Numbered from the stretch's first letter, positions 47,524 through 59,858 are shown. The stretch: 64,000 bases of DNA from Welwitschia mirabilis (GCA_051453625.1 JBOZIK010000001.1:204941446-205005445); one strand, 5' to 3'. Made by a program: numbers and translations. The notes: generated by a model from the letters alone, not told the origin.

Positions 47524-48608
47524 TACACCTATTAATTGTCTATTGATGATACATCAAATACTATCTTATAAACTAATGAAATAAAGATGTTTATAAGTAA
47601 ATACTAGATGTTAGTAGAGCAAAGCTATAGCTTACATTAGATAAAAATAAAATCTCAGCGAAGTCAAACTAAACAACTAGTAAATTGGGACTTAAAGAAT
47701 AATTAAATTTGTAAACAATGATTAGATGGTCAACCGATATTCTCCAAGGGCTTGACCACATGATTCTTATACAAAATTAACTAAGAAAATAAGGGTTGAT
47801 CACCTATATTAAAGATGTCAACTACCTAGGTTTATTGGCAATTTAAAGGAGTTGATCGCTTATGAATAACTTGGAAATGTGATGTCTGTGGTTGACTAGC
47901 CTCAGACCTAGGGTCAACTACCTAAATATGTTCTTATCTTATAAGGTAAACATAATATAAGGCATCCACCACCACTTCAAAGAGAGCAATTATCAGGCTA
48001 AAAAATAATGGAAAAATAGTTGTTATGATCTATTAACCACCATTAAAACTTCATCTAGGGAATTCAACTAGCCATTCTCAAGTTCATCAATAGTTATATC
48101 TTTGATATGTATACCCCATAATAGCTATAAACATTTTTCTATAATTAATTGAACTATTTGTATGGATTGATACCTTTTATCACATCTACATTGTACTTGA
48201 ATTGTCATCATTATCATTAAATTATTCTCATACACATCATTACTTAATTATGACATTAAGCTAAGGATTTGGCTTGGACTTAATGCTAAGTATTACTAGA
48301 AAAATCTCATTTATTAGTGGAGAACATTCATACAGCCTCATTGAGGTGTAATTGGAGGTTTCATTAGCAATAAAGTAAAATAAGCTTGTTTTCTATCTTC
48401 TTGTTCTTATTGCTTTATTTATTTTAGTTACATTAATAAGCTTAAATTATTATATATTTAGTTAATTATTTAAATTGCCATATCTGTTGAATTATATAGA
48501 ATTTGGATAATAGATTGTTTATGTACATTATGTAATAACTTCTCAGATTATAAAAAGTTATTTAAGCTATTCTATTCAGCCATTCCCTCTAGCATAGTGG
48601 TCCTAACA
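47524..48608 (+). repeat. 3' LTR (1085 bp)
   Basis: Aligned to 38519-39605 throughout. The start has changed from TG to TA. It ends GTCCTAACA, matching ATCCTAACA of the minus-strand LTR. The GTCGAC-derived motifs have mostly decayed to GTCAAC and GTTGAC. Confidence 0.88.
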
Positions 48609-51412
48609 GAAATACCTTTCTAACATTGTATAGAACTTTGATAAAAGATCTAAAAGAGTTTTATTGATAGATATTTTTCTATTTGGTATATTATCTTAGT
48701 GAATCATTTAAAAAATTATGGAAACAAAGAATAAAGATATGAAGTTAAATGATTTTTTAAAATATTCCCTTATAATTTAAAGTTATTTTAAATTAAGATG
48801 TATTATTATTATTATATGAGGATTATTGGTTAGGTTGCCAAGAGAAAAAAAAAAAAAAAAAAACCATGTGTAACCCATACTAATATATAAGGTAATCCTT
48901 AGAAACATAGGTCTTACTATGATTAATATCCAAGACATGAAATGTCATATTTGAGTACATCTTAATACATGGATATGAATCATAATCTAGCATACACATT
49001 GTAGTATTTGAACCTAAAAGTTTAAAGTAACTAATAACTTATAACCATGCTATAAACTAGCTATGCTATGAATTAGGCTTAATCAACAAGAATAATATTT
49101 TGTTTAGTTTTGATAGAAATTAGCATTAATAAGGTTTTAATTTTCTAGCTAATGCCTATTAGTTTATAAAATCGATTTTTCAAATATCTAAGCTCACATC
49201 ATCTTTAGATTCTATAGCCTTAAACATTAAATTTGATTACCTCTATAATGTATTATCCTAGTTTTTCACAAATCATTTTCAAAATTCTATGATCATATCA
49301 TAAATATTTTTAACAATTTTATTTCATCGCTTTACTGCAAGGAGGCTCAACCAGTAATCTTTATTCATTAGGAATTTATGAAAATAAGGTTTAACTATCT
49401 AGATGTAACCTATGATATCTAAAAGGTAGTAAGAACTTTATTATTCAAATATCTTCCCTATTACTTAGAGAATTTTTGATGAGATGTTAATGCACAATAG
49501 GAGTGTAATAGTAATACATTTCAAGGGTGTGAAAGTAAGCCAAAAGATAATCATACTGTATGCAACAAGTATTTTGATGTCTTTTGGCTAAATTATCAAT
49601 AATATGAGATTCATATGAAATTGTAATCTAAAACACATGTGGATTGATGATATAGAATGTTGCAAGAATGGAAGAGGTGGAGAAATGATTCTTAGATAAT
49701 TATGAAAGTGAAAGGAAAAAAGCAATGATCTAAGGTTTGCATATTGCAAAAAATAAATAAATAAGGATATAAATAAGATTATGGAAATATTTTGAAATGA
49801 AATAGAGAAAAGTAAGTGAGGCTAGATAGTAGTAAACCAAAAAATCAAAAAAAGGAAAATTTGATCATATTGAAAATATTATAGTTTTAGAATTTTTATA
49901 TTTTTTATATGACAATAAAAAAATGATTCTTAATGATCATTTTAAGATTAACAATACACTCATGAAAAACTATTTTGAATTATAATTCCTATATATATAT
50001 CTAAAATTATTAAATTTCTATATAGTTAAAAAAAGATGCTATGAAATTGTAATGTCTCCTTTACAAAATTACCACTACAAATTTATTTTTAAAGTTGTAA
50101 TGTAAAGTTAGTTAGACATTTTTAATTAACATTTAACCACATAGGGTTTTCCCTCTAGTATTTTGACTTTTCATAGTTTTATCCATTTATTATCATGATA
50201 AGAAAGACCTTAGTAAATTATTTCAATATTTTTACTTATTAATATTAAAATGTCATTAAAATCCTTGAATACTTAAAGTAAAAAAAATCTTACTATATGG
50301 ATATGTATGACATATTTTATTTAATATTATGATAAAGTCTTTATTTTATAAAATAAGTTATATTTGACATAGTGTTATGACTAAGGTAATTGATGTGTTA
50401 ATTAGCATAACTCCTTAATTTACATAAAAATTCATAGCTAGTTAACTAAATGAAATAATAGGTAATTACATGACTATATGCTTAGACATGTAACATCTAT
50501 ATGTATCAAGTCAACTAAGCTCACCATTTAGGTAGTTAGACTAGCAATACAAAATAGCATCACATTGACTAAATGAACTATGTAAGAGACTAGACATGTA
50601 TTGAATTAATTTTTTTTTAGCTATTGATGAATTGCATAGAAATTAATTCAAATATTTTCGAATTTCAATTTGTAAATCAATAAAACTAGTCTTTAGAACG
50701 TTTATAATATTTTTTTAAAGATATGAAATATCAATCTCTAATCATATTAGACATATCACTTTTCTACTTACTAAAAAATTCACTATGTTGTTTGCCATTT
50801 AATAATTTTTTGATCATTCTTTCTATTCCTATGTAAAACTACCTTAACACATCTAGCTAATGAAGATTCTTTTGATCTAGAGTAGAACAAATTATTATAA
50901 GAATATACACTTTTTACTTAAGATTTTTTTAAAGCAATCGATTTGTGGATCTAATTTCCAAATCCAAGTTATAAAGGTTGTTAATTATACTAAACCACTA
51001 TAAAACTCAATTATGTTTTTTAATGTTTAATTCTTTTCATTCCTTGTTTGATCTAGGTCTTACTTTTATAAATTTAAAGATTCAAATTACAACCAATTTA
51101 AGATTAATTTTATATTATTTTTTATAAATCCTATTTATTCTTCTCTAAGTATGATTACATATTAATTGATATTAGATCTAAGTAAAGATATCAAGATCAC
51201 AATGAAATATTAATTTAAATTATCATTTTATGAATTAAAATCTAAAGGAATGCTTTTTATTTATGCCTTAATAATTTAATGTATCTAATTATGCTTAGTG
51301 AAAGGTCAAAAATAAGTGTTTTTCTTCAATCTATTAAGATAGATACTTGGGATATAATTCATTTTGGCTATTTTGTTAATCCTATCATAGAAATATTATG
51401 CAATGTTTTTAT
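48609..51412. other. AT-rich DNA, no recognised gene
   Basis: No open frame above 60 codons and no known motif. A run of 19 A is present at 48845-48863; no LINE coding sequence could be found upstream of it, so I do not call it a retroposon tail. Confidence 0.45.
48845..48863. repeat. Poly(A) run of 19
   Basis: Uninterrupted A tract. Confidence 0.9.
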
Positions 51413-51750
51413 TGAAAAAAATTAATGTTACAAAATCAATCACAAGTGTAGATTAGACCAAAAAAGTAGGAGAATCCTAAAGAAGACAAAAAACAATGAT
51501 GAAACTAGCATATAAATTTCATTAATGAAATTTATACAATTAGTATATGCAAATAATACAATAGAAATGAGGATAGTATAATAGAAAAAATAAGAGTAGG
51601 AAAATAAAAATAAACATTGGTGTTAATATTGATAGAAAAGAGAAGAGAGAACAGCGAAATAGAAAAACATATTTAGAAAACAAGAAATCAAAAACATGGT
51701 TTTAGGACTAATGTATAATAATTAAAAATAATGAAGAAGAATTTTCAACA
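51413..51750 (-). repeat. 3' LTR of the minus-strand element (338 bp)
   Basis: Shares with 53631-53967 the blocks GAAATTTATACAATTA, ATATGCAAATAATACAA and GTAATAATTAAAAA (with small differences). Confidence 0.82.
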
Positions 51751-53616
51751 AGCCCTAATTCATTTGAAGACTATTAAAGTCTAAACATGGAATTTTAGAA
51801 CACAAATCTAAAATACCAAGTAAACACGAAGTAATCAATAAGTTAAAGCACTAAGATAAAGAAGCATCAAGATTCAAATCAATGATAAAATCATCAAACC
51901 ACTACAATACATAACTTTAAGAATAACTTCTTTTGAGTGATTTTCTTAATGAGTTTTTACCCTCTATGAAATCAAATTTCAAAGAAGACATCCTTTAAAT
52001 AATTCCCTTAGGCAATCTACATACCTTTCTTGAAGTCATGGAATGCACTCCACCTTTTCAAATGGGATATATCCAAAGAATAATGAAACATAACTAACAC
52101 TTAAATATATCACACTCAAATAATTTCATATAAAAATAATGTCATAAAAAGTATTTCATATCACTTCTCATAATATTATTTTTATGTGAAATTACAAATT
52201 AGTAGTTGTGTCAAGCTATAACCTAAATCTATAAGAAATCCAACTCATGTCATTATTGAAAAAGCAAGGTAGATGTTTGAAAATTTTTACATCAACCCCA
52301 TATAGTTTGAAATGCAGCATTAGACAAAAAAAGAAAAAAAGGCTTTAGGGACATGAAAATAAAGAGAGTTTCAATTGAATGTTTTATGTCAATTGACTCA
52401 TCTATAATGGAATATCACAACGATAATGATGATTCTATTAGAACTGAATCTTATCACTTACCTCTTTTTGTTTTCTTTGCATATGTACTCTTTTATAACA
52501 ATACAAGGATAAGTTAGAAACATGATTAGAATCATGAAGAAAACAATTAAAAAAATGATTTAACTTAGATTAAAAATAACTATAGTTTCATGAATTCTTA
52601 AATTCTTTTTTCATTAGTGACATTAACAATAATAAGAGATGCTTTAATGGATTTTTAATTTCTAATCAGATTGCTAATAAATTTAAGAATAGAATAAAGT
52701 AAATTGAAAGATGGATTTCTGGAAAATAATAATATATGCAAGAATCATTCAAGATTTTTCTATGAAGAAATCAATGCATATAAGTCAGCTATATATTTTA
52801 GAAGTTTGTAAAGCTCTTATGTTTCTAGGATCCCTAGTGATATTATTTTCATGATTTTATTCTCTTACACTTCTTCTTATAAATGGAAAAAATAGTAACT
52901 TTGGTAATAAATGATTCCACATGATAACAAATAAGCAATGAAAAGTTTCATGACTATGCATGAACACTGGATGTATCACTTCTTTGCTTATAATGCATTA
53001 AATCCCTTGATTTCAAATTTGTCCTTCAATCAAGTATACCTAACTTAATTGAACTAGGATTGTTAAACATTTTAAAGAATTTGTTTTCTTGTTTAATGAA
53101 AAATCATTGTATTGTTTTTGTCAAATAATAATAATGAGACAAACACAAAGAGAAATTTAAGAAATGGAACTAAGTCTTCCTTTTACTATTTATTAGAATG
53201 CACCAACTTTCTTACTTTATGGAAATGGCCCTTAGATATATCAATCCTATGACATTAATGACTTATATTTTTTTACTTTATTCTAGTTTTTGAAAATTCT
53301 CTAAAAACCCTAGCTTCAAAGCTAGTTGTGGTACCTAGACCACTAGGACTAACACCTTTAGAAATTACTATAATAATGTCATCTTTTCTAGTAAGCTTTT
53401 ACTCTCAATGCAAAGTAAATTCAAATTAGTCACAAATCTTGATTTTTATGATGTTAATGGAGATTTGCTCTCTTTTTATTCTTGCTTTAAATAAGACTTG
53501 CACTATAAAGGGGTAGATTAACTCTATTATTCTCTCTTATCTAAAACTTTCTTGATTGTGTCTCTCATGTTCTAGAATTTTAAGGAGGCTACAATAAAGT
53601 AGTTATTCCTTCTCTA
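51751..53616 (-). other. Internal DNA of the small LTR element
   Basis: No gag, integrase, reverse transcriptase or host-gene motif could be recognised on either strand. Confidence 0.5.
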
Positions 53617-53628
53617 GCTCTAATATCA
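53617..53628 (-). promoter_or_regulatory. Primer-binding site (Met-tRNA type)
   Basis: Minus strand reads TGATATTAGAGC, two changes from TGGTATCAGAGC, next to the inner edge of the 5' LTR. Confidence 0.8.
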
Positions 53629-53630
53629 TT

Positions 53631-53967
53631 TGAAAATTATAGAAGCAATCATGAGTGTAGATGAAACCCAAAAACTGGAATAATCCTAATGAACATGAAA
53701 AATAATCATGAAAGTAGCTTACTAATTTCATTTATTTTGATGAAATTTATACAATTAAGATATGCAAATAATACAAGACAAAATGAAGGTATGATAAGAG
53801 AAAAAATAGGAATAGGAAAAAGAAAATAGAAACTAGTGTTAGTATCAAGAGAAAATAGGGGAGAGAAAGAAAGAATAGAAAAACTTATTTAGTAAATAAT
53901 TAATTAAAAAGCATGGGTTTAGGAGTAATATGTAATAATTAAAAAAAGAAAAGTATAAATTTCAACA
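53631..53967 (-). repeat. 5' LTR of the minus-strand element (337 bp)
   Basis: Aligned with 51413-51750; on the plus strand it runs from TGAAAATTAT to TTTCAACA. Confidence 0.82.
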
Positions 53968-54149
53968 AAAATAAGGATAAACATAGTTTAGTCAAAAATA
54001 ATGCAACTAATATAAAGTTTAAAGAACTAAATTATATATTTTGTAACACTCGATTAAATAAGTTTAAGATAATTGTAAACTATTTTGTACTAAATAAAAC
54101 TTAAAATATTCTTAAAATATCCCATGAAGACGAAAATTTAATGAAATAA

Positions 54150-54670
54150 GCAAAGTTTAATATGTTGATTACCTAATTTAGAGAAATAAACATGAAAGAT
54201 GATAAAACATATAATTGATTTTATTACATTAACTAATATTATGAATTTTATGCATGGTTTAGATGAAAAATCTATGCATTATGTAGGTAAAAAATAGATG
54301 AATCTAAGAAAATTTATAAAGTGCTTTACTCTCTTTAAAAGATACTTGAACTAAATATAATAACCATAAAGGAAAGTAAGGATCTTATTATAACGAAATT
54401 ATATGATCTTTAAAGAAATATTCAAAAAGAGTAGGATTTCTTTCAATGCTTCATAAGAAAAAATATGGAAAATAATTTTTTAAGAATGAAGGAGATAGTA
54501 ATGATGAAGAAATCATTCTATTTAAAAAGTTCAAAAGATTAATAAGAAAGACAAATGGTATAGTAGTAAATAAAGTAAAATAAGTAAAGATGACATAAAA
54601 ATAAAAATTAAGTGTTGTAAATCCTTTAGGTACACCTCAATAGAAGGTCCAAATGAAAAAAAAGATAAAA
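54150..54670 (+). pseudogene. Isolated copia gag fragment
   Basis: Broken plus-strand frames give NMKDDKTYN near 54190, NFMHGLDEKS near 54245, then KKIYKVLYSL and IITIKESKDLIITKLYDL near 54313-54410. These fit the gag order MkddESv..yf, ..i.n.mr..ge, KiLrsLp..f, ..aIEESKDL..lsl.eL. A possible knuckle remnant CCKSFRYTS lies near 54610. No LTR or primer-binding site is seen close by. The fragment is dead and its element cannot be delimited. Confidence 0.75.
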
Positions 54671-55378
54671 CTTACGAGTACCTAAAATATTGATGAAGAA
54701 ATTAATGAATAAAATGAATTATATTCTAATGTTATGAGGATCTCTATTATTATGTTTACATTACAGAAGCAAGAGGTATGTGTAAAAGATTTCTAAGAAT
54801 ATTTTTATGGATAACGATATTAAAATAAAATATATTTATTTAGAGATTTATAAGAGATATGAATCATTATCAAGTAAAGCTTAAAATTGGTTTTAATGAA
54901 AAAAGTTAAGTCTTTAAATTATAAAAAGAAATTTATCTAGTTCATTGAGAAATTTTCCAAAAAGTAAATGACAATCCCAAGATAAAACTAGATGATTCTC
55001 TAAATCTGATTAATAAATCTTCATGTTAAAAATAAATTAGGAGAAAAACCATAGCATTAATAAGACTTTTGTTATAGATTATATATTCATTATGAAACTT
55101 ATACAATTACAACCATGCCTTCAATAATACAACCTTCTTAAATTAATAAGTTTACTAAAGAAAATCTATCTCACTTAATTATTATTAGTAAGTGTAACTT
55201 GTTATTATTGTAATAGGATGATCAAATATAAACATAGACATTCATTGGATCTTAAAGGCTTTCTAGTAGTAAAGAGGTTGTTAAATAATCAATGGTTAAT
55301 CCTTTTAATTTTTCAATGATGATAACATATATAGAAGTTCATAATAATGCACAACTTAAAACATTATGAATCTATGTA
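54671..55378. other. AT-rich DNA, no recognised gene
   Basis: May be decayed pol sequence following the gag fragment, but no domain could be recognised before the gap. Confidence 0.4.
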
Positions 55379-56088
55379 NNNNNNNNNNNNNNNNNNNNNN
55401 NNNNNNNNNNNNNNNNNNNNNNNNNNNNNNNNNNNNNNNNNNNNNNNNNNNNNNNNNNNNNNNNNNNNNNNNNNNNNNNNNNNNNNNNNNNNNNNNNNNN
55501 NNNNNNNNNNNNNNNNNNNNNNNNNNNNNNNNNNNNNNNNNNNNNNNNNNNNNNNNNNNNNNNNNNNNNNNNNNNNNNNNNNNNNNNNNNNNNNNNNNNN
55601 NNNNNNNNNNNNNNNNNNNNNNNNNNNNNNNNNNNNNNNNNNNNNNNNNNNNNNNNNNNNNNNNNNNNNNNNNNNNNNNNNNNNNNNNNNNNNNNNNNNN
55701 NNNNNNNNNNNNNNNNNNNNNNNNNNNNNNNNNNNNNNNNNNNNNNNNNNNNNNNNNNNNNNNNNNNNNNNNNNNNNNNNNNNNNNNNNNNNNNNNNNNN
55801 NNNNNNNNNNNNNNNNNNNNNNNNNNNNNNNNNNNNNNNNNNNNNNNNNNNNNNNNNNNNNNNNNNNNNNNNNNNNNNNNNNNNNNNNNNNNNNNNNNNN
55901 NNNNNNNNNNNNNNNNNNNNNNNNNNNNNNNNNNNNNNNNNNNNNNNNNNNNNNNNNNNNNNNNNNNNNNNNNNNNNNNNNNNNNNNNNNNNNNNNNNNN
56001 NNNNNNNNNNNNNNNNNNNNNNNNNNNNNNNNNNNNNNNNNNNNNNNNNNNNNNNNNNNNNNNNNNNNNNNNNNNNNNNNNNNNNNNN
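55379..56088. other. Assembly gap (710 N)
   Basis: 710 undetermined bases. Open frames reported across it are artefacts. Confidence 0.95.
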
Positions 56089-56212
56089 ATATAGTAATGT
56101 ATGCTGCTTGTCTTTCATCTCTCTTGGATTTGAATAATCTACCAATCAAAATATTCATTATTTTTCTCTATTTGTTCTTTTTCCTGCTGTTAAGAAGATT
56201 ACAAAATGAAGC

Positions 56213-56358
56213 ATCAAAATCATTTTTAATATCAGGTTGTTAAAGTTTATTTTGAAAAAATTCCTAACCAAGAATTATCCTATTTATCAAAACCATTTTT
56301 AATATCAAGTTATTGAAGTTTATTTTGAATAAACTCCTAACTAAGAATGATCCTATTC
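56213..56358. repeat. Tandem duplication, two 73-bp units
   Basis: Units start at ATCAAAATCATTTTT (56213) and ATCAAAACCATTTTT (56286). Both carry AATATCA, AGTTTATTTTGAA and TCCTAAC in the same positions. Confidence 0.82.
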
Positions 56359-56893
56359 ATAAAATAATAAGATTTAATGCTAAGAATACTTTTTGTAATG
56401 AAGAATAAAGTGGGAACTATTATTATATTTTATATTTTTAATTGTAGTTGAGCCAAAGAAAATACAAGAGAGGTTTATAAGGATTTATAGATGTTAACCT
56501 ATAGGAAATCATTTGAAGGAGGGGACTTGCTAATAGAACCTTAAAAAGGGTAATAAAAACAATATAAGAAGGGTTGGTTGTCTCTTTTTCCATGACTTTT
56601 ATTTAAGATATTATAAGAAATAAACAAAAGAAATTTAAGGATAAAACAAAAAATTGAAATTAATCTATACTTTCATTATTTAGAGGTGGAAGCTAATAAT
56701 TGAAATTCAAATGCCTTCAAGCCATTATGATGACTATTAAATTTATATTTTCTTAGAAATGATTTATTTAAATATGTTTAAGAAAAGGGATTTTTAAAAT
56801 TCTAAATCATTTTTATTACTTGGTTTACTTTATTTATTATATAACTTTCCTTTTTTATTACAATGACATTTTAGTGGCTAAATTTCTACAAGA

Positions 56894-56896
<3 letters not shown>
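56359..56896. other. AT-rich DNA, no recognised gene
   Basis: No open frame or motif of note. Confidence 0.45.
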
Positions 56897-56967
<71 letters not shown>

Positions 56968-57067
56968 NNNNNNNNNNNNNNNNNNNNNNNNNNNNNNNNN
57001 NNNNNNNNNNNNNNNNNNNNNNNNNNNNNNNNNNNNNNNNNNNNNNNNNNNNNNNNNNNNNNNNNNN

Positions 57068-57137
<70 letters not shown>

Positions 57138-57194
57138 CCCCTCCGTATCCCTCTCCCTCTCACTCTCCCTCTCCCTCCCTCTCCTCCCCCCTTC
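56897..57194. repeat. (TC)n microsatellite containing a 100-N gap
   Basis: About 35 TC units before the gap and about 27 after it, followed by an interrupted pyrimidine tract (CCCTCTCC and similar). The gap at 56968-57067 is exactly 100 N, so the assembly probably broke inside the repeat and the true length is unknown. Long open frames here are Ser-Leu or Arg-Glu translations of the repeat. Confidence 0.95.
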
Positions 57195-58364
57195 TTGGTG
57201 ATGATTAGGAAGTTAATTACCATAAACTTTATTTTTATTAGTATTATTTAATGTCTATAGTTCTTATGAGATGGAAATAACATGTGAGTGCATGGCATTA
57301 TTTTCTATTTTATCATATTTTGTTGGTAAGTCATTCTTATGTTGGTATTTTTATCTCTTTATACTTCCTTGGATAATACTTGGCATTTCGTCTTTCATGA
57401 ATTTTTTTCTTTTAAATGATATAGAATAAAAAAATATTTATAAATTTATTTAAAAAGTTGTAACTATAGTTAAAAGTAAATTAGAATAATAATGAGAATA
57501 AATAATCACAACTGATGTGTTATACTTAACAAGATTTATGCTGAGGTATTTATTTATCATTATAACATATTAATAAGATAATTAATTTTATCTATTTAAT
57601 AGTATGATAGAGGAATAAATTTTTATATTTAAGACAATCTTAGTAATTATCTTTCTTAAATTAGATAATTAATTTATTTTCATGCAATTGTGATGAAAAT
57701 TTTTTTGGTGATGTAAATGACTCATACTTATTTTTCTTTTTAATTTAAGTGATCACTTTGTCATGTGTATTTAATTTAATTATTCTTATAAAACACTACT
57801 TTTTAAAATTTATCTCCTAAATATGTACTTAATGATGTAAATGATGATAATGAATTTATGTTGATAGCCTCAAAATATCATGTGAGAAAGACATGTTATC
57901 ATCTCAGTGTAAAATATCAACACAAAATTTTGGTAATTATTTTTATGTAAAAATTAAGGGAAATTCTTTATTTGCAAGATTTATAAGTAAATATAAAACA
58001 AAACTATCTAAAAGTTAACAATTCAAATATTAATTTAATGTGCATAGATAATTAGAAATCCATTATCTTGTGGAAAGCATTATAAGATCAATTGTTGAAT
58101 TCCATCATTGCATAATCATGTGACAAAGAAAGGGATGTATTAAATTACTGAAAACAACATATGAATCTATAACAAACAAATCATAAGATATCATTACAAT
58201 AAAAAAGTCCTATATAAAATACAAGTAATGTCATGATGTAAAATTACATAGTTTTATGCCACTATTAAATGCATTATCCCTTTGTATCATGGTCTTAAGC
58301 TTGTTCTATATGTTTTTGCCTCTCTATGTGCTTAAGAAGTTTTTTTTTTAATAGTAGCAAATTG
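57195..58364. other. AT-rich DNA, no recognised gene
   Basis: No coding similarity seen. The left end of the hAT transposon may lie here, but I found no convincing terminal inverted repeat. Confidence 0.45.
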
Positions 58365-58770
58365 GTGTGCATGTTACTCGAGTTGTAAAATCTCCTCCTC
58401 AATGAATAAATCATCATGACTAGAAGTAATCTCTACATATTCATCCATCTACTCCTTCTTATTCTCACTTTAAACATAATCATTAGAATCATCATTAACA
58501 CCCACACCCTCATAGACAACATATGAGGGTTATGAAGAGTGTCATCATGAATGAGATTTTGTAGCCTACAATGGAGCTGCATGAAGAAGAGGCATAGTAG
58601 AATGATTTTCCTCTAGATAAAATTCTTTTTTCTCTTGTGCATGTGCATGAGAAGTAGAAGCTTCATCAGTATTAGGTGCATGAACATGTGCATGTAAAAC
58701 ATCACCCATAGTGGAAAGAACTCAATAATAAAGAGGCTCACAAACATGAACATATTTAAAGTTCACATCA
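58365..58770 (-). pseudogene. hAT C-terminal tail, acidic and His/Ala-rich
   Basis: After the dimerisation block the minus strand reads HAHVHAPNTDEASTSHAHA, then YVVYEGVGVNDDSND and ITSSHDDLFIEEEILQLE. Such low-complexity acidic tails are common in plant hAT transposases. It has several stops. Confidence 0.55.
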
Positions 58771-58814
58771 TTATTCTAATTAAGACTAATAACAGTAGTA
58801 GCAATTAAGATATC

Positions 58815-58945
58815 TTTGTGTATTAACTTCAGATTTTAATGCACAAATACAAAATCATTTAATCTCTCTACAATTAACTTGCTACATTTTTCAAAGTAAA
58901 TGTATTTAAATATACTTTAATTCCTTTTACATCCTACATCGACAT
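58815..58945 (-). pseudogene. hAT C-terminal dimerisation domain
   Basis: Reads CKRN, stop, SIFKYIYFEKCSKL, then ERLNDFVFVH, stop, NLK. The hAT dimerisation family form is CERNWSxFExIHxKKRNRLxxxRLNDLVxVxYNLxL. The Trp is a stop (TGG to TAA-type change). Confidence 0.92.
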
Positions 58946-59239
58946 GAAAAGAAAAATTATTAATGACATATAAAATAAATTGAAAATGCAAAAAAACACT
59001 TAACTTATATTGAATACAACAAATTCAATGTGAAAAATTACAAATGTGCAACCAACTTATGAGATGCATTTCAAGATTGGATTAATATTCTAATGGCTAG
59101 TTCTTAAAAATTTAATACTCCCTTTCTAAAATCAAGTCACCAATCATTTAAAGTAATAAACAATAAAAGTAAAATCATTGAGAGCTAGATAAGAGTACTA
59201 TACTTCTAAAGTAAAAAAGTACTAACTTCTAAATCATAG

Positions 59240-59570
59240 CATACTACATTAATTGTAAACCATAAAGTTTGCCTAGAGTACATTCATTAACTTTTAATTC
59301 ACTTGAGTTAACCATGAATATTACTAAATCTCTATTCCTGTATGCATTTAGCTCATTTATGAGCTTTAATAACTCTTTTAAATCAGTTATCATTTTTTTA
59401 ATAGCCATGGATAATTCTTATGATAAGCTGAAGATCATATAGAATTGATTTTTCAAAACCACATTTTGAATTTAAAGCATGTGTTATGGCATGCAAATAT
59501 ATATGAAAATTTTCCTTCCATCTATGTTGTATAAGAGATAACATGTATGCTCAATCTAAATATTTTCTTG
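59240..59570 (-). pseudogene. hAT transposase, LHA and YR-rich part
   Basis: Near 59555: RWKENFHIYLHAITHALNS (family RW...LH.PLHAAAYFLNP), then SILYDLQLIIR. In another frame, near 59370, ELNAYRNRDLVIFM and TLGKLYG (family L..Yr...g.Fg...A......P..WW..YG). The Trp pair is lost. Confidence 0.85.
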
Positions 59571-59858
59571 TTTGTAGGCATGTAAGTATTAACTTGAGTT
59601 TTGTCCCTCTTCATAACATCATAAATAAAACCCATGGAAGATCTCTTAATGTCGACAACATGTAACACCTTTGAAAATATAGTGATCTATATAAAGAATC
59701 AAAAATATTACATCAACTTACTTAATATGTTAATGTGAAAAATTTAAAAGTATAAAGTTGAAAATTGGAATTAGTTAAATGTACAATATTCTTCACATAA
59801 AACCAAAATGTGTTTCATTAAATAATATCCTTTTTGGAACATTTTTTATAAGAATTTA

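Larger units (their letters stand above)
38519..48608 (+). mobile_element. Full-length but dead SIRE-type copia retrotransposon (about 10.1 kb)
   Basis: LTRs of nearly equal length (1087 and 1085 bp) flank gag, protease, integrase, reverse transcriptase, RNase H and a third ORF in the Ty1/copia order (integrase before RT). The third ORF and long spacer fit the SIRE (Maximus) lineage. Every domain carries stops or shifts. The flanks read GAATTAC before and GAAATAC after, similar but not in perfect register, so the target duplication is uncertain. A related 3' half lies on the minus strand at 25860-30119. Confidence 0.92.
51413..53967 (-). mobile_element. Small LTR retrotransposon without readable coding region
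   Basis: Two direct repeats of 338 and 337 bp (51413-51750 and 53631-53967) flank about 1.88 kb. The right repeat is bordered on its inner side by GCTCTAATATCA, the reverse complement of a Met-tRNA primer-binding site, so the element reads on the minus strand. On that strand both LTRs start TGTTGAAA. The internal DNA gives no gag or pol motif in any frame that I could follow, so it is probably non-autonomous. No matching target duplication is visible (TTTAT and AAAAT). Confidence 0.82.

Noticed and set aside
48609-48615. Perfect target-site duplication for the 10-kb copia element
   Set aside because: GAATTAC and GAAATAC flank it, but they are not in register with the LTR ends, so I do not claim a duplication.
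55347-56243. Long open frames across the N run in both strands
   Set aside because: They are almost entirely made of undetermined bases; only a few real codons at the edges.
56820-57251. Frames of Ser-Leu or Arg-Glu repeats
   Set aside because: Translations of the (TC)n microsatellite and its gap, not a protein gene.
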